Origin: Kingella_B sp963529665 | GTDB taxonomy: Bacteria; Pseudomonadota; Gammaproteobacteria; Burkholderiales; Neisseriaceae | Reading direction: 5' to 3' | Assembly (NCBI GenBank): GCA_963529665.1 | Contig: CAUSAG010000011.1 | Span: 1-61,768, forward strand | DNA: 61,768 nucleotides | Part shown: piece after piece, positions 15,148-23,549 of the stretch | Layout of the letters: each line of letters starts with the position of its first letter | Numbering within the stretch: the first letter of the stretch is position 1 | Notes under the pieces: generated by a model | Told to the model about the DNA's origin: nothing | What the model saw: the letters and a program-made list of their open reading frames with translations, nothing else | Database searches by the model: none | Position numbers and translations under genes: made by a program

Positions 15148-15975
15148 TTGAAGCATTACAAAAAAGCTCCGCTGCCATTTATCGGGCAGAAACGCAATTT
15201 TATTAAGCATTTTATCCCGCTGTTGCAACGGCATATCCCCAACAATGGCGCAGGCTGGACGATTGTGGATGTGTTCGGTGGCAGCGGTTTGTTAGCACAT
15301 ACAGCCAAGCGCACGCTGCCTGCGGCGCGGGTAATTTACAACGACTTTGACGGTTACGCCCAGCGATTATGGCATATAAACGATACAGAAAAATTGCGCC
15401 AGCAATGCGCGGCGATTATCGGCAATCAGAGAGATGAACGAAAATTAAGCGAGCAAGAGAAGCAGCAGCTGATTGCTTTAATTGAAGGCAATTTCGTGGA
15501 TACGCAAACAATAGCATCGTGGTTCTTATTTAGCGGTAGTCAAGCGGGGAGCTGGCAGGAATTGAAAGAAAAAAGCTGGTTTAATTCGCTGCCTAAATCG
15601 CCCTATGCCGATGCCAGCGATTATTTAGATGGCTTGGAAATTCGCCATCAATGCTTTACCGAGTTGCTGCCTGAATTTGCAGGACAGCCACAAACCCTAT
15701 TGCTGCTTGACCCGCCTTATCTTTCCACCGCGCAAGGCGCGTATGCCAAAGAAAACTATTTCAGCTTGGTAGATTTTTTGAAGTTGGCAGAACAAATCAA
15801 ACCGCCATTTATGCTGTTTGGCAGTACGCGCAGCGAAGTATTGGATTATGTGGCATGGACGGTGCAGGAAAAACGCACAGGCTGGCAGCATTGGGAGGGG
15901 TATCAGGTGCATAGCTTGGAGACAGGGTTAAACAATGCCGCCAAATATCAAGACAATATGGTTTGGCGGTTTTAG
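15148..15975 (+). CDS. Phage DNA adenine methyltransferase (D12 class)
   Basis: A 275-residue protein with PLPFIGQKRNF (AdoMet motif X, residues 9-19), DVFGGSG (motif I, 41-47) and catalytic DPPY (188-191). The order matches Dam-type N6-adenine methylases. It would protect phage DNA or modify host DNA. The start is TTG at 15148, preceded by AAAGGA; a longer frame upstream is open but overlaps the DUF968-like gene and is not methylase-like. Target site cannot be read from sequence. Confidence 0.88.
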   Translation: MKHYKKAPLPFIGQKRNFIKHFIPLLQRHIPNNGAGWTIVDVFGGSGLLAHTAKRTLPAARVIYNDFDGYAQRLWHINDTEKLRQQCAAIIGNQRDERKLSEQEKQQLIALIEGNFVDTQTIASWFLFSGSQAGSWQELKEKSWFNSLPKSPYADASDYLDGLEIRHQCFTELLPEFAGQPQTLLLLDPPYLSTAQGAYAKENYFSLVDFLKLAEQIKPPFMLFGSTRSEVLDYVAWTVQEKRTGWQHWEGYQVHSLETGLNNAAKYQDNMVWRF

Positions 15976-15983
15976 GAGAAAAA

Positions 15984-16475
15984 ATGTATCGTAATTTGGA
16001 TGAGTGCCTATCGCAGGTGTACAAAATCAGCAGCGTGATGATTGCGCCGCGCGGCAACACGGCAAGCGTGATTAGCCATATTCAGGGGAATATTCCCAGC
16101 AGCAGCGGCTTCACACAGGCGGAGTGGCACGCCAACGCGGCGATGATACGTTCGCAGATTTCAGGCTGCCTTGACCGCCCTTTGCTGGTGGCGGTGGTGG
16201 AGTGTCAATACGGCAAATTGGATGGCTTGTTGATTATCGCGGGCGTGCTGGTTGCCGAGAAGGTTTGTGATGATGTGTATTTGGCGGCGGATATGCTGCG
16301 CCATATTTACAGCGGGCAGCCGAAGCGGGTGGCGGTCATGGATAAATATGACTTGCCAAATATGACCTTTACACGCAGGCGCGAGCGCATCAGCAATCAT
16401 TTGGCGAATTGGGAGCGTGTCGCACGGTTTAAATTGCAAGAATGTTTTAGAAAAAAAGGGATTATTGAGCATTGA
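15984..16475 (+). CDS. Hypothetical protein in the position of a late antiterminator
   Basis: A 163-residue protein that I do not recognise (MYRNLDECLSQVYKISSVMI...). The C-terminal part is basic (FTRRRERISNHLANWERVARFKLQECFRKKG). It is the last gene of the early-right operon, immediately before the candidate late promoter and its leader terminator, which is where lambda-like phages carry Q. An antiterminator role is inferred from position only. GGAG lies 6 nt before the ATG. Confidence 0.65.
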   Translation: MYRNLDECLSQVYKISSVMIAPRGNTASVISHIQGNIPSSSGFTQAEWHANAAMIRSQISGCLDRPLLVAVVECQYGKLDGLLIIAGVLVAEKVCDDVYLAADMLRHIYSGQPKRVAVMDKYDLPNMTFTRRRERISNHLANWERVARFKLQECFRKKGIIEH

Positions 16476-16500
16476 TAAAGTGGTAACTTTTTGATACAAT
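16472..16500 (+). promoter_or_regulatory. Candidate late promoter (pR'-like)
   Basis: TTGATA (16472-16477), a 17-bp spacer and TACAAT (16495-16500) form a near-consensus sigma-70 promoter overlapping the stop of the gene at 15984. It points into the late region and is followed by a terminator 50-75 nt downstream. Confidence 0.75.
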
Positions 16501-16549
16501 TTTGCTACATTCGGGACGTTGTTGCGAGTGGGCGCAATGTTTCGTAATT

Positions 16550-16580
16550 CAGAGAGAGTTTGATGGCTTTCTCTGTTTTT
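16550..16580 (+). terminator. Leader terminator after the late promoter
   Basis: A 9-bp stem (16550-16558 with 16567-16575, one G-U pair) followed by five T residues. With the upstream promoter it would make a short RNA of about 75 nt unless an antiterminator acts. The stretch 16476-16657 carries no gene. Confidence 0.72.
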
Positions 16581-16605
16581 ATTTTGCAAAAACAATCCAA
16601 CATAA

Positions 16606-16645
16606 AACCCGCCAAGAGCAGTAGTCGTCTTGGCGGGTTTTGCTT
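16606..16645. terminator. Strong bidirectional hairpin
   Basis: A 13-bp stem (AAACCCGCCAAGA and its complement around a 10-nt loop). It lies between the leader terminator and the tail of the reverse-strand HTH gene and can stop both. Confidence 0.7.
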
Positions 16646-16657
16646 TTGTGAGCCGTT

Positions 16658-16876
16658 TCAGGCTGCTTTGATGATGACTTTGTAGGCTTGCATTTGTTCT
16701 TGGAGCTTGATGTTTTCGGCTTTGAGTTGCAGGTAGGCGATGGCGTATTGTGGTATGCCATGCGTATTCCAGCGGCTGATATTGCGTGGGGCAATCTGAA
16801 AGATACGGGCAAGTTCGGCGCGTGTGAGTTGGGCTTGGGCTAATAAGCCGTTTAATTTTGTTTTATGGTCTTGCAT
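16658..16876 (-). CDS. HTH regulator divergent from the PAPS-reductase-like cassette
   Basis: A 72-residue XRE-like protein: HTH about residues 16-40 (QLTRAELARIFQIAPRNISRWNTHG), then a helical tail (LQLKAENIKLQEQM). It faces away from the gene at 16931, with a palindrome between them, so it probably regulates that cassette or itself. It lies antisense to the late transcript. Confidence 0.72.
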   Translation of the reverse strand: MQDHKTKLNGLLAQAQLTRAELARIFQIAPRNISRWNTHGIPQYAIAYLQLKAENIKLQEQMQAYKVIIKAA

Positions 16877-16903
16877 AATGGATAATTTATCTATAAAATA
16901 AAG

Positions 16904-16923
16904 CCAAATATTACCATATTTGG
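16904..16923. promoter_or_regulatory. Palindrome between HTH gene and PAPS-reductase-like gene
   Basis: CCAAATA-TTACCA-TATTTGG, a perfect 7-bp inverted repeat. It ends 7 bp before the start codon at 16931 and is a likely operator for the divergent HTH protein. Confidence 0.55.
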
Positions 16924-16930
16924 AGAATTT

Positions 16931-17632
16931 ATGGCAGCATTATCGGGCATTGAAACCATTAAGCAGGTTGCTAAGATGCAGCGGCGAACTTTGCTGGCGT
17001 TTAGTGGCGGCAAGGATGCAGTAGCTACTTTTTTGGCTATCCGTGAGCATTTTGATGAGGTTATCCCATATTATCTGTATTTGGTTCCTGATTTGGAATT
17101 TGTGAATGAGCAGTTGGATATGTATGAGCGGCAGTTTGACTTTAAGATTACTCAACTGCCGCATCCGTCTTTGCATCGTTGGTTAAATGGCATGGTGTGG
17201 CAGCCGCCACAGAATTGTGCGGTAATTGAAGATGCTATGCTGCCTGAATTTGACTATACCGATATTCAGGCGGCGATGGTGCAGAAATTTGACTTGCCGA
17301 AAGATACTTTGGTTGCTGATGGCGTGCGTGCGGCGGATAGTCCGATGCGGCGCATTGCAATTCAGTCGCATGGCAGCATTTCTTTTAATTTGCTGAAATA
17401 TCATCCGATTTGGGATTGGAAAAAGGCGGATTTGGTGGAATGTTTTAAAAAGCACAATGTGCGGCTGGGCAGCGATTACAAGGTGTTTGGTCGGTCGTTT
17501 GATGGTTTGGATTTGCGCTTTTTGTTGCCAATTAAAAAGCATTATCCGCGTGATTATGAGAAAATTTTGGAGTTGATTCCAATGGCGGATTTAGAGATTT
17601 TTAGATGGGAGTGTGCAAATGGCAAACATTGA
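16931..17632 (+). CDS. PAPS reductase-like PP-loop protein
   Basis: A 233-residue protein with the PP-loop LLAFSGGKDAVAT (SGGKD at residues 25-29) at the N-terminus and the fold pattern of phosphoadenosine phosphosulfate reductases. It lacks the C-terminal Cys motif (ECGLH type) of true sulfite-forming enzymes. Phage and defence versions (for example DndC or IbrA types) adenylylate or modify other substrates, often nucleic acid. It heads a three-gene unit with the proteins at 17613 and 18156. Substrate unknown. Confidence 0.82.
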   Translation: MAALSGIETIKQVAKMQRRTLLAFSGGKDAVATFLAIREHFDEVIPYYLYLVPDLEFVNEQLDMYERQFDFKITQLPHPSLHRWLNGMVWQPPQNCAVIEDAMLPEFDYTDIQAAMVQKFDLPKDTLVADGVRAADSPMRRIAIQSHGSISFNLLKYHPIWDWKKADLVECFKKHNVRLGSDYKVFGRSFDGLDLRFLLPIKKHYPRDYEKILELIPMADLEIFRWECANGKH

Positions 17633-18044
17633 TAAGCAAGAGATTGAAGACAAAAAAGCAGCGGCAAAAGCCAAAGTAAACCAATGGAAGCGCAAGCAAA
17701 AACCGCTGGTGCAGATGCCTGAATTGACTGGTGATGCGGAAGTGGATAGCAAGGCTGATTTGGATGCGGTTAAAAAAGGTTTCCGTGATAGATTAAAAGC
17801 GGAAAATAAGCGCAAGGTTGATGCGACTGATAGCGAATATTGGTTTTGCGTGTGTTTTCAAAGCCGCGCACAGTCGGAGGCGTTTTTGCGTGAGATTGGT
17901 TGGCGTAAATTCGGCGACAAGTATTTGGATGGCGTGAAAATCGCTAAGATGATGGGTATTGAACTGCCCAATGATGAAGTGCCTTATGTTGCCGAGCCGA
18001 AAATTGATAAGACTTGGGCTTCATTTGTTGATGATGAAGAATAA
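17613..18044 (+). CDS. Partner protein of the PAPS reductase-like gene
   Basis: A 143-residue protein (start could also be the ATG at 17619). The N-terminal half is a charged helix rich in Lys/Ala; the C-terminal half is compact (SEYWFCVCFQSRAQSEAFLREIGWRKFGDKYLDG). It overlaps the PP-loop gene by 20 bases, so they are coupled. I do not recognise a named family. A scaffold or substrate-binding role for the PP-loop enzyme is speculative. Confidence 0.68.
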   Translation: MQMANIDKQEIEDKKAAAKAKVNQWKRKQKPLVQMPELTGDAEVDSKADLDAVKKGFRDRLKAENKRKVDATDSEYWFCVCFQSRAQSEAFLREIGWRKFGDKYLDGVKIAKMMGIELPNDEVPYVAEPKIDKTWASFVDDEE

Positions 18045-18050
18045 TTGCAG

Positions 18051-18073
18051 CCGTCCTTTATGGGCGGTTTTTT
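18051..18073 (+). terminator. Terminator after the PAPS reductase-like pair
   Basis: CCGTCC-TTTAT-GGGCGG followed by six T residues, 6 bp after the stop codon. Confidence 0.7.
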
Positions 18074-18155
18074 GTGTAAGCCCTTAGTGAAAAGCTGCTG
18101 ATTTATTGGCAGCTATTTTTTTAATTGCCGAAAGGCTTTTTGAAAGGAGCGTGTG

Positions 18156-18254
18156 ATGCGTAAAGTTCCCTATCATAAACCGCACATTACTTTGAGGCGT
18201 GGTGGTGGTCGTGGCAAGGGCAGCCCAAGCAAAAGTCGTAGTGCTGGTTCTTGA
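18156..18254 (+). CDS. Tiny, extremely basic protein
   Basis: A 32-residue frame (starts MRKVPYHKPHITLRRGGGRG, ends SKSRSAGS) with no acidic residue. The SD AAAGGAG lies at good spacing. It sits between the PAPS reductase-like unit and the terminase genes. Its charge suggests nucleic-acid binding. Short, but the SD and composition support it. Confidence 0.6.
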   Translation: MRKVPYHKPHITLRRGGGRGKGSPSKSRSAGS

Positions 18255-18286
18255 TTTGTAAAAACAACCCCATGCAAGGAGATTAA

Positions 18287-18841
18287 ATGGCTGAACTTTG
18301 CGGTGCGAAAACGCGTGCAGGCAAGCCGTGTCAAAACGCCGCGATGGCAAACGGTCGTTGCCGAATGCACGGTGGAAAATCAACTGGCGCGCCCAAGAAT
18401 AACCAAAATAGCGTTAAGGCGGGCGCGCTGTATTCCGATTACTACACAGATGAGGAAAAGCTGCTGGCGGAGGAATTGGAGCTTGAAAGTATTGATGCGG
18501 AATTGCGTTTGTGCAAAATCCGTTTGAATCGGGCTTTGAAACTGGAAGCGGAACAGGCGGCAGAAGCGCTGGAGTTGGAGCGGATTGTGGAAACGCCTGC
18601 GATAGTGGGCGGTGTGCCGATTACTGATGACCCTGATGTACCGCCTGTACAGCAAAAAATGTTTGTGCGTAAGGATTATGAGCCGATTATCCAGCGGTTG
18701 TTAGGGCGGATTGAGTCGCTGACGCTGACGCGGCAAAAGCTGATTAACGGCATGAAGTTGGATATTACTAACTCGGACGGTTCTTTAACGCCTACGGTTA
18801 TTGAATTGGTTGCGGTGGGCGACGATGAAAGTACAGGTTAA
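18287..18841 (+). CDS. HGGxSTG-motif protein, terminase small subunit candidate
   Basis: A 184-residue protein. It opens with a Cys/His-rich, zinc-finger-like segment (CGAKTRAGKPCQNAAMANGRCRMHGGKSTGAPKNNQN) followed by helical charged regions. Proteins with this HGGxSTG segment lie directly before large terminase genes in many phages and are thought to recognise packaging sites. It overlaps terL by 17 bases. Confidence 0.75.
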   Translation: MAELCGAKTRAGKPCQNAAMANGRCRMHGGKSTGAPKNNQNSVKAGALYSDYYTDEEKLLAEELELESIDAELRLCKIRLNRALKLEAEQAAEALELERIVETPAIVGGVPITDDPDVPPVQQKMFVRKDYEPIIQRLLGRIESLTLTRQKLINGMKLDITNSDGSLTPTVIELVAVGDDESTG

Positions 18842-20048
18842 GCTGCCGCCGAAAATCAAAACGGTTTTCAGGCTGCCGCGTGGCGCATTGCGCTTTCGCG
18901 GGGCGTTTGGCGGGCGCGGTTCGGGCAAGTCGTTTAATTTTGCCAAGATGGCGGCGACATGGGGCTTTGTTGAGCCATTACGCTTTTTGTGTGTGCGCGA
19001 GTTTCAGAACTCCATCAAAGAATCGTTCTACGCGGAATTGAAAGCGGCGATTGCATCCGAGCCGTGGTTGGCGGTGGCTTATGATGTGGGCGTGGACTAT
19101 ATACGCGGGCGCAACGGCACGGAGTTTCTGTTTAAGGGGCTGCGCAACAATATCCAGTCGGTTAAATCGCTGGCGAAAATTGACGTGTGCATCATTGAGG
19201 AGGCGGAAGACATCTCGGAAGCGGCGTGGGAAGTGTTGGAGCCGACCATTCGTGCGCCGAAGTCGGAAATTTGGGTGATTTGGAATCCAAAGCAAGAAAA
19301 CAGCGCGACGGATAGGCGTTTTCGTAAAAATCCGCCGCCGCGTTCGTGCATTATGGAAATGAACTACGGCGACAATCCGTTTTTCCCGCCTGAATTGGAA
19401 GAGTTGCGGCGGCATCAGCAGCAAACGCTTGACCCTGCCCGCTATGCGTGGATTTGGGAAGGCGCGTATTACGAGCAGAGCGAGGCGCAGGTGTTTAAAG
19501 GCAAGTATGAGATTGCGGAGTTTGTGCCGGGCGAAAATTGGGACGGCGCATATTTCGGCTTGGATTTTGGCTTTTCGCAAGACCCTACGGCAGCGGTGCA
19601 ATGCTGGATACACGACAACAAACTGTATATTGAGCGTGAAGCAGGCGGCGTGGGCATTGAACTGGACGATACGGCGGCGGTATTGCAGGCGGCGATGCCT
19701 GATATTGGGCGCTATGTGGTGCGGGCGGATAGTGCGCGACCTGAAAGTATCAGCTATCTGAAACGACACGGGCTGCCGCGTATTGTGGGAGCGGTGAAGG
19801 GTAAGGGCAGCGTGGAAGATGGGATTGAGTTTATCAAGTCGTTTGAAAAAGTGGTGATTCATCCGCGTTGCGAGCATACGGCGCGGGAGTTTCGGCTGTA
19901 TAGCTACAAGACTGACCGTTTGAGCGGGGATGTTTTGCCTGTGCCGATGGACGCGCATAACCATTACATTGACGCAGTGCGCTATGCTATTGAGCCGCTG
20001 ATTGGCAGCATGGACGCGATGAAACGATTTAAGGCATTATCATTATGA
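18825..20048 (+). CDS. terL: Terminase large subunit
   Basis: A 407-residue packaging motor. Walker A GGRGSGKS (residues 29-36), Walker B VCIIEEAE (about 121-128), and the RNase H-like nuclease domain beginning YFGLDFGF (Asp247) with the C-terminal HNHYIDAVRYA acidic motif. The ATP-binding and nuclease residues all look intact. It would cut concatemers and drive DNA into proheads. I start at ATG 18825, within the end of the small-subunit gene. Confidence 0.95.
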   Translation: MKVQVKLPPKIKTVFRLPRGALRFRGAFGGRGSGKSFNFAKMAATWGFVEPLRFLCVREFQNSIKESFYAELKAAIASEPWLAVAYDVGVDYIRGRNGTEFLFKGLRNNIQSVKSLAKIDVCIIEEAEDISEAAWEVLEPTIRAPKSEIWVIWNPKQENSATDRRFRKNPPPRSCIMEMNYGDNPFFPPELEELRRHQQQTLDPARYAWIWEGAYYEQSEAQVFKGKYEIAEFVPGENWDGAYFGLDFGFSQDPTAAVQCWIHDNKLYIEREAGGVGIELDDTAAVLQAAMPDIGRYVVRADSARPESISYLKRHGLPRIVGAVKGKGSVEDGIEFIKSFEKVVIHPRCEHTAREFRLYSYKTDRLSGDVLPVPMDAHNHYIDAVRYAIEPLIGSMDAMKRFKALSL

Positions 20049-21304
20049 AATTTAGGCTAGATGGCTTTTTGCAGGCGGTGTTGGGCGGTAAACAGCAGGC
20101 GCGGATAACTTCGGTTTCTGCGCCTTTTTTGTATGCGCAGGGTGGAATTTTTCGCCGTGTGGTGGATTTGCCCGCTGATAAGGCGTTATCAGGCGGTTTT
20201 GAGATTGAAGGCGATGCGGACAATTTGCTGGCATCGGAGCTTGACCGCTTGAATGTGTTTGAAACGGCGGCGTATGCGTTGAAGCTGGCGCGGTTGTTTG
20301 GCGGGGCGTGCGTGATTCCGCTGGTGGCAGACGGCAAGGGGTTGAACGAGCCGCTGGACGTTTCGCAACCTGTTGAAGTGGTGGAATTGCGGGTGTTTGG
20401 CATCAATCAGGTTGCGGTGGAAGGTGCGCTGTATGGCGATGCCACGCAAAAGAATTTTGGTGAACCAGAGTTTTACCGCATTTCGTCGCGCGAAAAGCAG
20501 TTTGTGGTACATGAAAGCCGTGTGTTTCCGATTCATGGTTTCAGGCTGCCTGAAATACTGAAAGACACGCGCATTTATTGGCAAGGCGGCAATGCGGTTG
20601 ACCGTGCTTATAAGGCGATTTTGGACTGGGAAACAACGCGCGAGCGAGTGAAGCAGATTTTAGACCGCAAGCAACAGCCTGTTTACGCCATGAAGGGCTT
20701 GGCTGATTTGATTGGGAGCAATTTTGAAGAAGCGATTCAGCAGCGGATTCAGGCGGTGGATGCTTCGCGCGGCGTGTTGAACACGGTGGCGGTGGATGGC
20801 GAGGATAGCTACACCGTAAACGATATGAATGTGAGCGGTTTGACTGACATCATCGGCAAGTTTGAGCAAGTGATTTCGGCGGAGACGGGTATTCCGCTGG
20901 CGCAGTTGTTTGGGCAATCGGCGAGTGGGCTATCTGCCACGGGTGAAGGCGATTTGCGCAATTTCCATGAATTGGTGGAAGCGGAGCGGGTGCGTGTGGG
21001 CAATATGTTGGAGCGGCTGATTGCGCTGTTGGTATTGCAAAACGGCATCAAGGGCAAAATCCCTGATGGCTGGCGCATTAAGTGGTCGCCGTTGTATGTG
21101 CCAACAGCACGCGAGCAGGCGGACATGGCGAAACTGGCAGTAGATACGCTGAAAACCGAAGTTGATGCGGTGGCGCAGGCGGTGTCTATTGGTGCAGTAA
21201 GCGAGACGCAGGCGGCGGATTATTTCGCCCAGCGAGAGCAATTTGGTTTGAAACGTGAGGTACACGATGGCGCAGATGCCCAAGACTACGCGGCGAAAAC
21301 CTAA
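20045..21304 (+). CDS. Portal protein (DUF1073 type)
   Basis: A 419-residue protein with the DUF1073 portal pattern: FLYAQGGIFRRVVDLPADKALSGGF near the N-terminus, a central helical stem region, and ISAETGIPLAQLFGQSASGLSATGEGDLRNF, the conserved portal motif. It forms the dodecameric DNA channel. It overlaps terL by 4 bases. Some database entries in this family carry an anti-CBASS (Acb1) label; I see nothing here beyond the portal. Confidence 0.9.
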   Translation: MKFRLDGFLQAVLGGKQQARITSVSAPFLYAQGGIFRRVVDLPADKALSGGFEIEGDADNLLASELDRLNVFETAAYALKLARLFGGACVIPLVADGKGLNEPLDVSQPVEVVELRVFGINQVAVEGALYGDATQKNFGEPEFYRISSREKQFVVHESRVFPIHGFRLPEILKDTRIYWQGGNAVDRAYKAILDWETTRERVKQILDRKQQPVYAMKGLADLIGSNFEEAIQQRIQAVDASRGVLNTVAVDGEDSYTVNDMNVSGLTDIIGKFEQVISAETGIPLAQLFGQSASGLSATGEGDLRNFHELVEAERVRVGNMLERLIALLVLQNGIKGKIPDGWRIKWSPLYVPTAREQADMAKLAVDTLKTEVDAVAQAVSIGAVSETQAADYFAQREQFGLKREVHDGADAQDYAAKT

Positions 21305-22082
21305 GCGCTGGTTGTATCCGCACGCCACGGAGCGCGAATATGAGCGGCTGCTGCTGGTTTTTGCCGATAGCATTGCGGCGGAAATTGAGCGGCAACTGCC
21401 TTTGTTGGATTTGCGCCAAGACGCGCTGGATGACATCCCCGAAAGCAGCGGCTGGTATGAGCGGCTGCGGCGATGGGTAGTGGGCATTGCCGATGTGTTT
21501 AGGCAGCCTGAAAAAACGATTGCAGGGGCGTTATCGCTGTTGCGTGAAGCAGCGCGGTTTAATCAGGTGCAGTTTCACAAGGTGGTGCGTTCGGTGTTTT
21601 CGGTGGATGTGTTCGCGCATGAGCCGTGGTTGTTGGATGTGATGAAACAGTTTGAAGCGGAGAATATCCGTTTGATTAAATCCATCCCAGCGCAGTATTT
21701 GGAAACGCTGCACGGCAAGATTGTGGCAGCGGTACGCGCAGGGCTGCCCCATGCCAAGCTGGCGGATTTTATTCGTGAGACTTATGCGTTACCCAAAAGC
21801 CGCGCCCGCTTGATTGCCCGCGACCAAATCGGCAAACTCAATGGGCAGCTTACGATGGAGCGGCAACGCGGCATTGGCGTTACGCAATATGTTTGGCGCA
21901 CTTCGCTGGATGAGCGCGTGCGCCATACGCACCGCGAGCGCGAGGGTAAGATATTTGATTGGGATAATCCCCCGCCCGATGGATACCCCAGCGAGCCGAT
22001 TCAATGTCGATGCAGCGCAGAGGGCATTTACCCCGATTTCGCCGATTTGAAAGGAATTGTTTATGAGCGTAACTCGCTATGA
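21267..22082 (+). CDS. Minor head protein (Mu F / SPP1 gp7 family)
   Basis: A 271-residue protein. The C-terminal half carries the family hallmark: RARLIARDQIGKLNGQLTMERQRGIGVTQYVWRTSLDERVRHTHREREGKIFDWDNPP ending in PIQCRCSAEG. These proteins sit inside the head near the portal and are injected or structure the vertex. The ATG at 21267 overlaps the portal gene by 38 bases. Confidence 0.9.
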   Translation: MAQMPKTTRRKPKRWLYPHATEREYERLLLVFADSIAAEIERQLPLLDLRQDALDDIPESSGWYERLRRWVVGIADVFRQPEKTIAGALSLLREAARFNQVQFHKVVRSVFSVDVFAHEPWLLDVMKQFEAENIRLIKSIPAQYLETLHGKIVAAVRAGLPHAKLADFIRETYALPKSRARLIARDQIGKLNGQLTMERQRGIGVTQYVWRTSLDERVRHTHREREGKIFDWDNPPPDGYPSEPIQCRCSAEGIYPDFADLKGIVYERNSL

Positions 22083-23106
22083 CCGCGCCGAAGTGAAAGC
22101 GCGGCGCAATCAAGATGGTTTTATTCACGACACGCCTGTTCTCACGCGAACGGGCGTTTTTATTTATCACAATCCCGATGGCAGCGAGCGGCGCGAATAT
22201 CGCCCGCCTGATGAAGTGTTTGCCCAAGACAGCCTGAATGCTTACAAGGGCATTCCGATTACCAACGGACACCCCGGCAAAGTAACCAGCCGCAATGCCA
22301 AAAATCACACCATCGGCACGGTGCTGGGGCAAGCGCGGCAAGACGGCAATAACTTGCTAGCGGATATTGTGATACACGACCCTGCGGCGATTAACGCGGG
22401 CAACAAAGAACTTTCAGTCGGCTATGAGTTGGATCTGGAGGAGACCGCTGGCATCACGCCCGAAGGCGAACGCTACGATGCGATACAGCGCAATATCCGC
22501 CCCAACCACTTAGCGATTGTGAGCAAGGGACGCGCAGGCAATGCGCGGTTGAATATGGACGGCAACGAAGCCGTGGATGATAAGGACGAAACGATGACGA
22601 AAATCCGTTTAGACAACGGCATTGAATACGATGCCGCGCCCGAAGTGATTCAGGCGTTTAATCAATTAAAGCAGGATGAGGCGGCGGGCAAAACCAAACT
22701 TGCCCAAGCCGAAGCCCGCGCCGACAGCGCAGAAGCTGATTTGAAAGCCTTGCAGGACAAGCAGCTACAAATCAAGCAAGACGCGCTGCAAGAAGCCCGC
22801 GAGCGTTTGCAACTGGAAGCAGTCGCCCAAACGCATGGCGTGGACTTTAAGGAGGACACCGCCGCGCGCGAGATTAAAGTGGCGGTGATTAAAGCCATTC
22901 GCGGCGATGCGCTCGCGTTGGACGGTAAAACCGATGATTATGTTTCCGCTGCGTTTGATATGGCGCTGGCATCTCACGATGAGCAGGCAAAAGCCAAAGC
23001 CTTAGCGGGGCAACGCCAAGATATGGCGGATAAGGACGGCGCAGGCAACGCATCGGCGGCGCAAGCGCGTGAACAATACAAAGCAAGTTTGAAAGGGGCT
23101 GAATAA
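22063..23106 (+). CDS. Prohead protease fused to scaffold (DUF2213)
   Basis: A 347-residue protein. Residues 1-170 are a DUF2213 protease-like domain (ITNGHPGKVTSRNAKNHTIGTV, KELSVGYELDLEE, NHLAIVSKGRAGNARL). From about residue 195 a long Ala/Gln/Glu-rich coiled coil (AEARADSAEADLKALQDKQLQIKQDALQEARERLQ) looks like a scaffold, as in fused protease-scaffold genes. It ends 1 base into the decoration gene. Confidence 0.88.
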   Translation: MSVTRYDRAEVKARRNQDGFIHDTPVLTRTGVFIYHNPDGSERREYRPPDEVFAQDSLNAYKGIPITNGHPGKVTSRNAKNHTIGTVLGQARQDGNNLLADIVIHDPAAINAGNKELSVGYELDLEETAGITPEGERYDAIQRNIRPNHLAIVSKGRAGNARLNMDGNEAVDDKDETMTKIRLDNGIEYDAAPEVIQAFNQLKQDEAAGKTKLAQAEARADSAEADLKALQDKQLQIKQDALQEARERLQLEAVAQTHGVDFKEDTAAREIKVAVIKAIRGDALALDGKTDDYVSAAFDMALASHDEQAKAKALAGQRQDMADKDGAGNASAAQAREQYKASLKGAE

Positions 23107-23534
23107 TGGCTATGTATGACGACCAAATGGATGTGGCGTTTGCCGGTATGAAGGCAGACAGCGGTTTTGACCGCGTGGAAAGCTATGCGGTTGCCGCAGA
23201 TGGCTTGACCGCTGGCGTGATTGTGGGCGTGGATGCAAACGGTGCTGCGGTAGCGGGCAAAGGCACAAAAGCCGTTGGCGTGGTGATTCATTCGCACACA
23301 CCGCTTATCCCTTATAAACAAGGCGATTGTGTTTCGGTGATGACGCGCGGGCTTTGCTGGGTGAAAGTGGCGGCAGGTAAAACCGTTGCCAAAGGCGAGG
23401 CGGTTAAATTTAACGCGGTGGGCTTGCTGGACAATACGGCAGCCGATAGCCTGAAAAATGCGGTTATCCGCGATGTGAAAAGCGTGGCAGGTGGCAAGAT
23501 TGCTTGCGTTGAGCTGCACGCACCAACAGCTTAA
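23106..23534 (+). CDS. Capsid decoration or cement protein
   Basis: A 142-residue beta-rich protein (VIVGVDANGAAVAGKGTKAVGVVIHSHTPLIPYKQGDCVSV) lying between protease and major capsid genes, the usual place for a head stabilising protein. Its length and Gly/Val-rich content fit such proteins. Assignment relies on order and composition. Confidence 0.75.
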   Translation: MAMYDDQMDVAFAGMKADSGFDRVESYAVAADGLTAGVIVGVDANGAAVAGKGTKAVGVVIHSHTPLIPYKQGDCVSVMTRGLCWVKVAAGKTVAKGEAVKFNAVGLLDNTAADSLKNAVIRDVKSVAGGKIACVELHAPTA

Positions 23535-23549
23535 TGAAAGGAAATGATG

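Noticed and set aside
18978..19964. A 328-codon frame antisense to terL
   Set aside because: Arg/His-rich shadow of the terminase codons with no family features.
20045..21304. Anti-CBASS (Acb1) function for the portal gene
   Set aside because: The label comes from database naming of DUF1073 proteins; I see portal features and no separate Acb1 domain.
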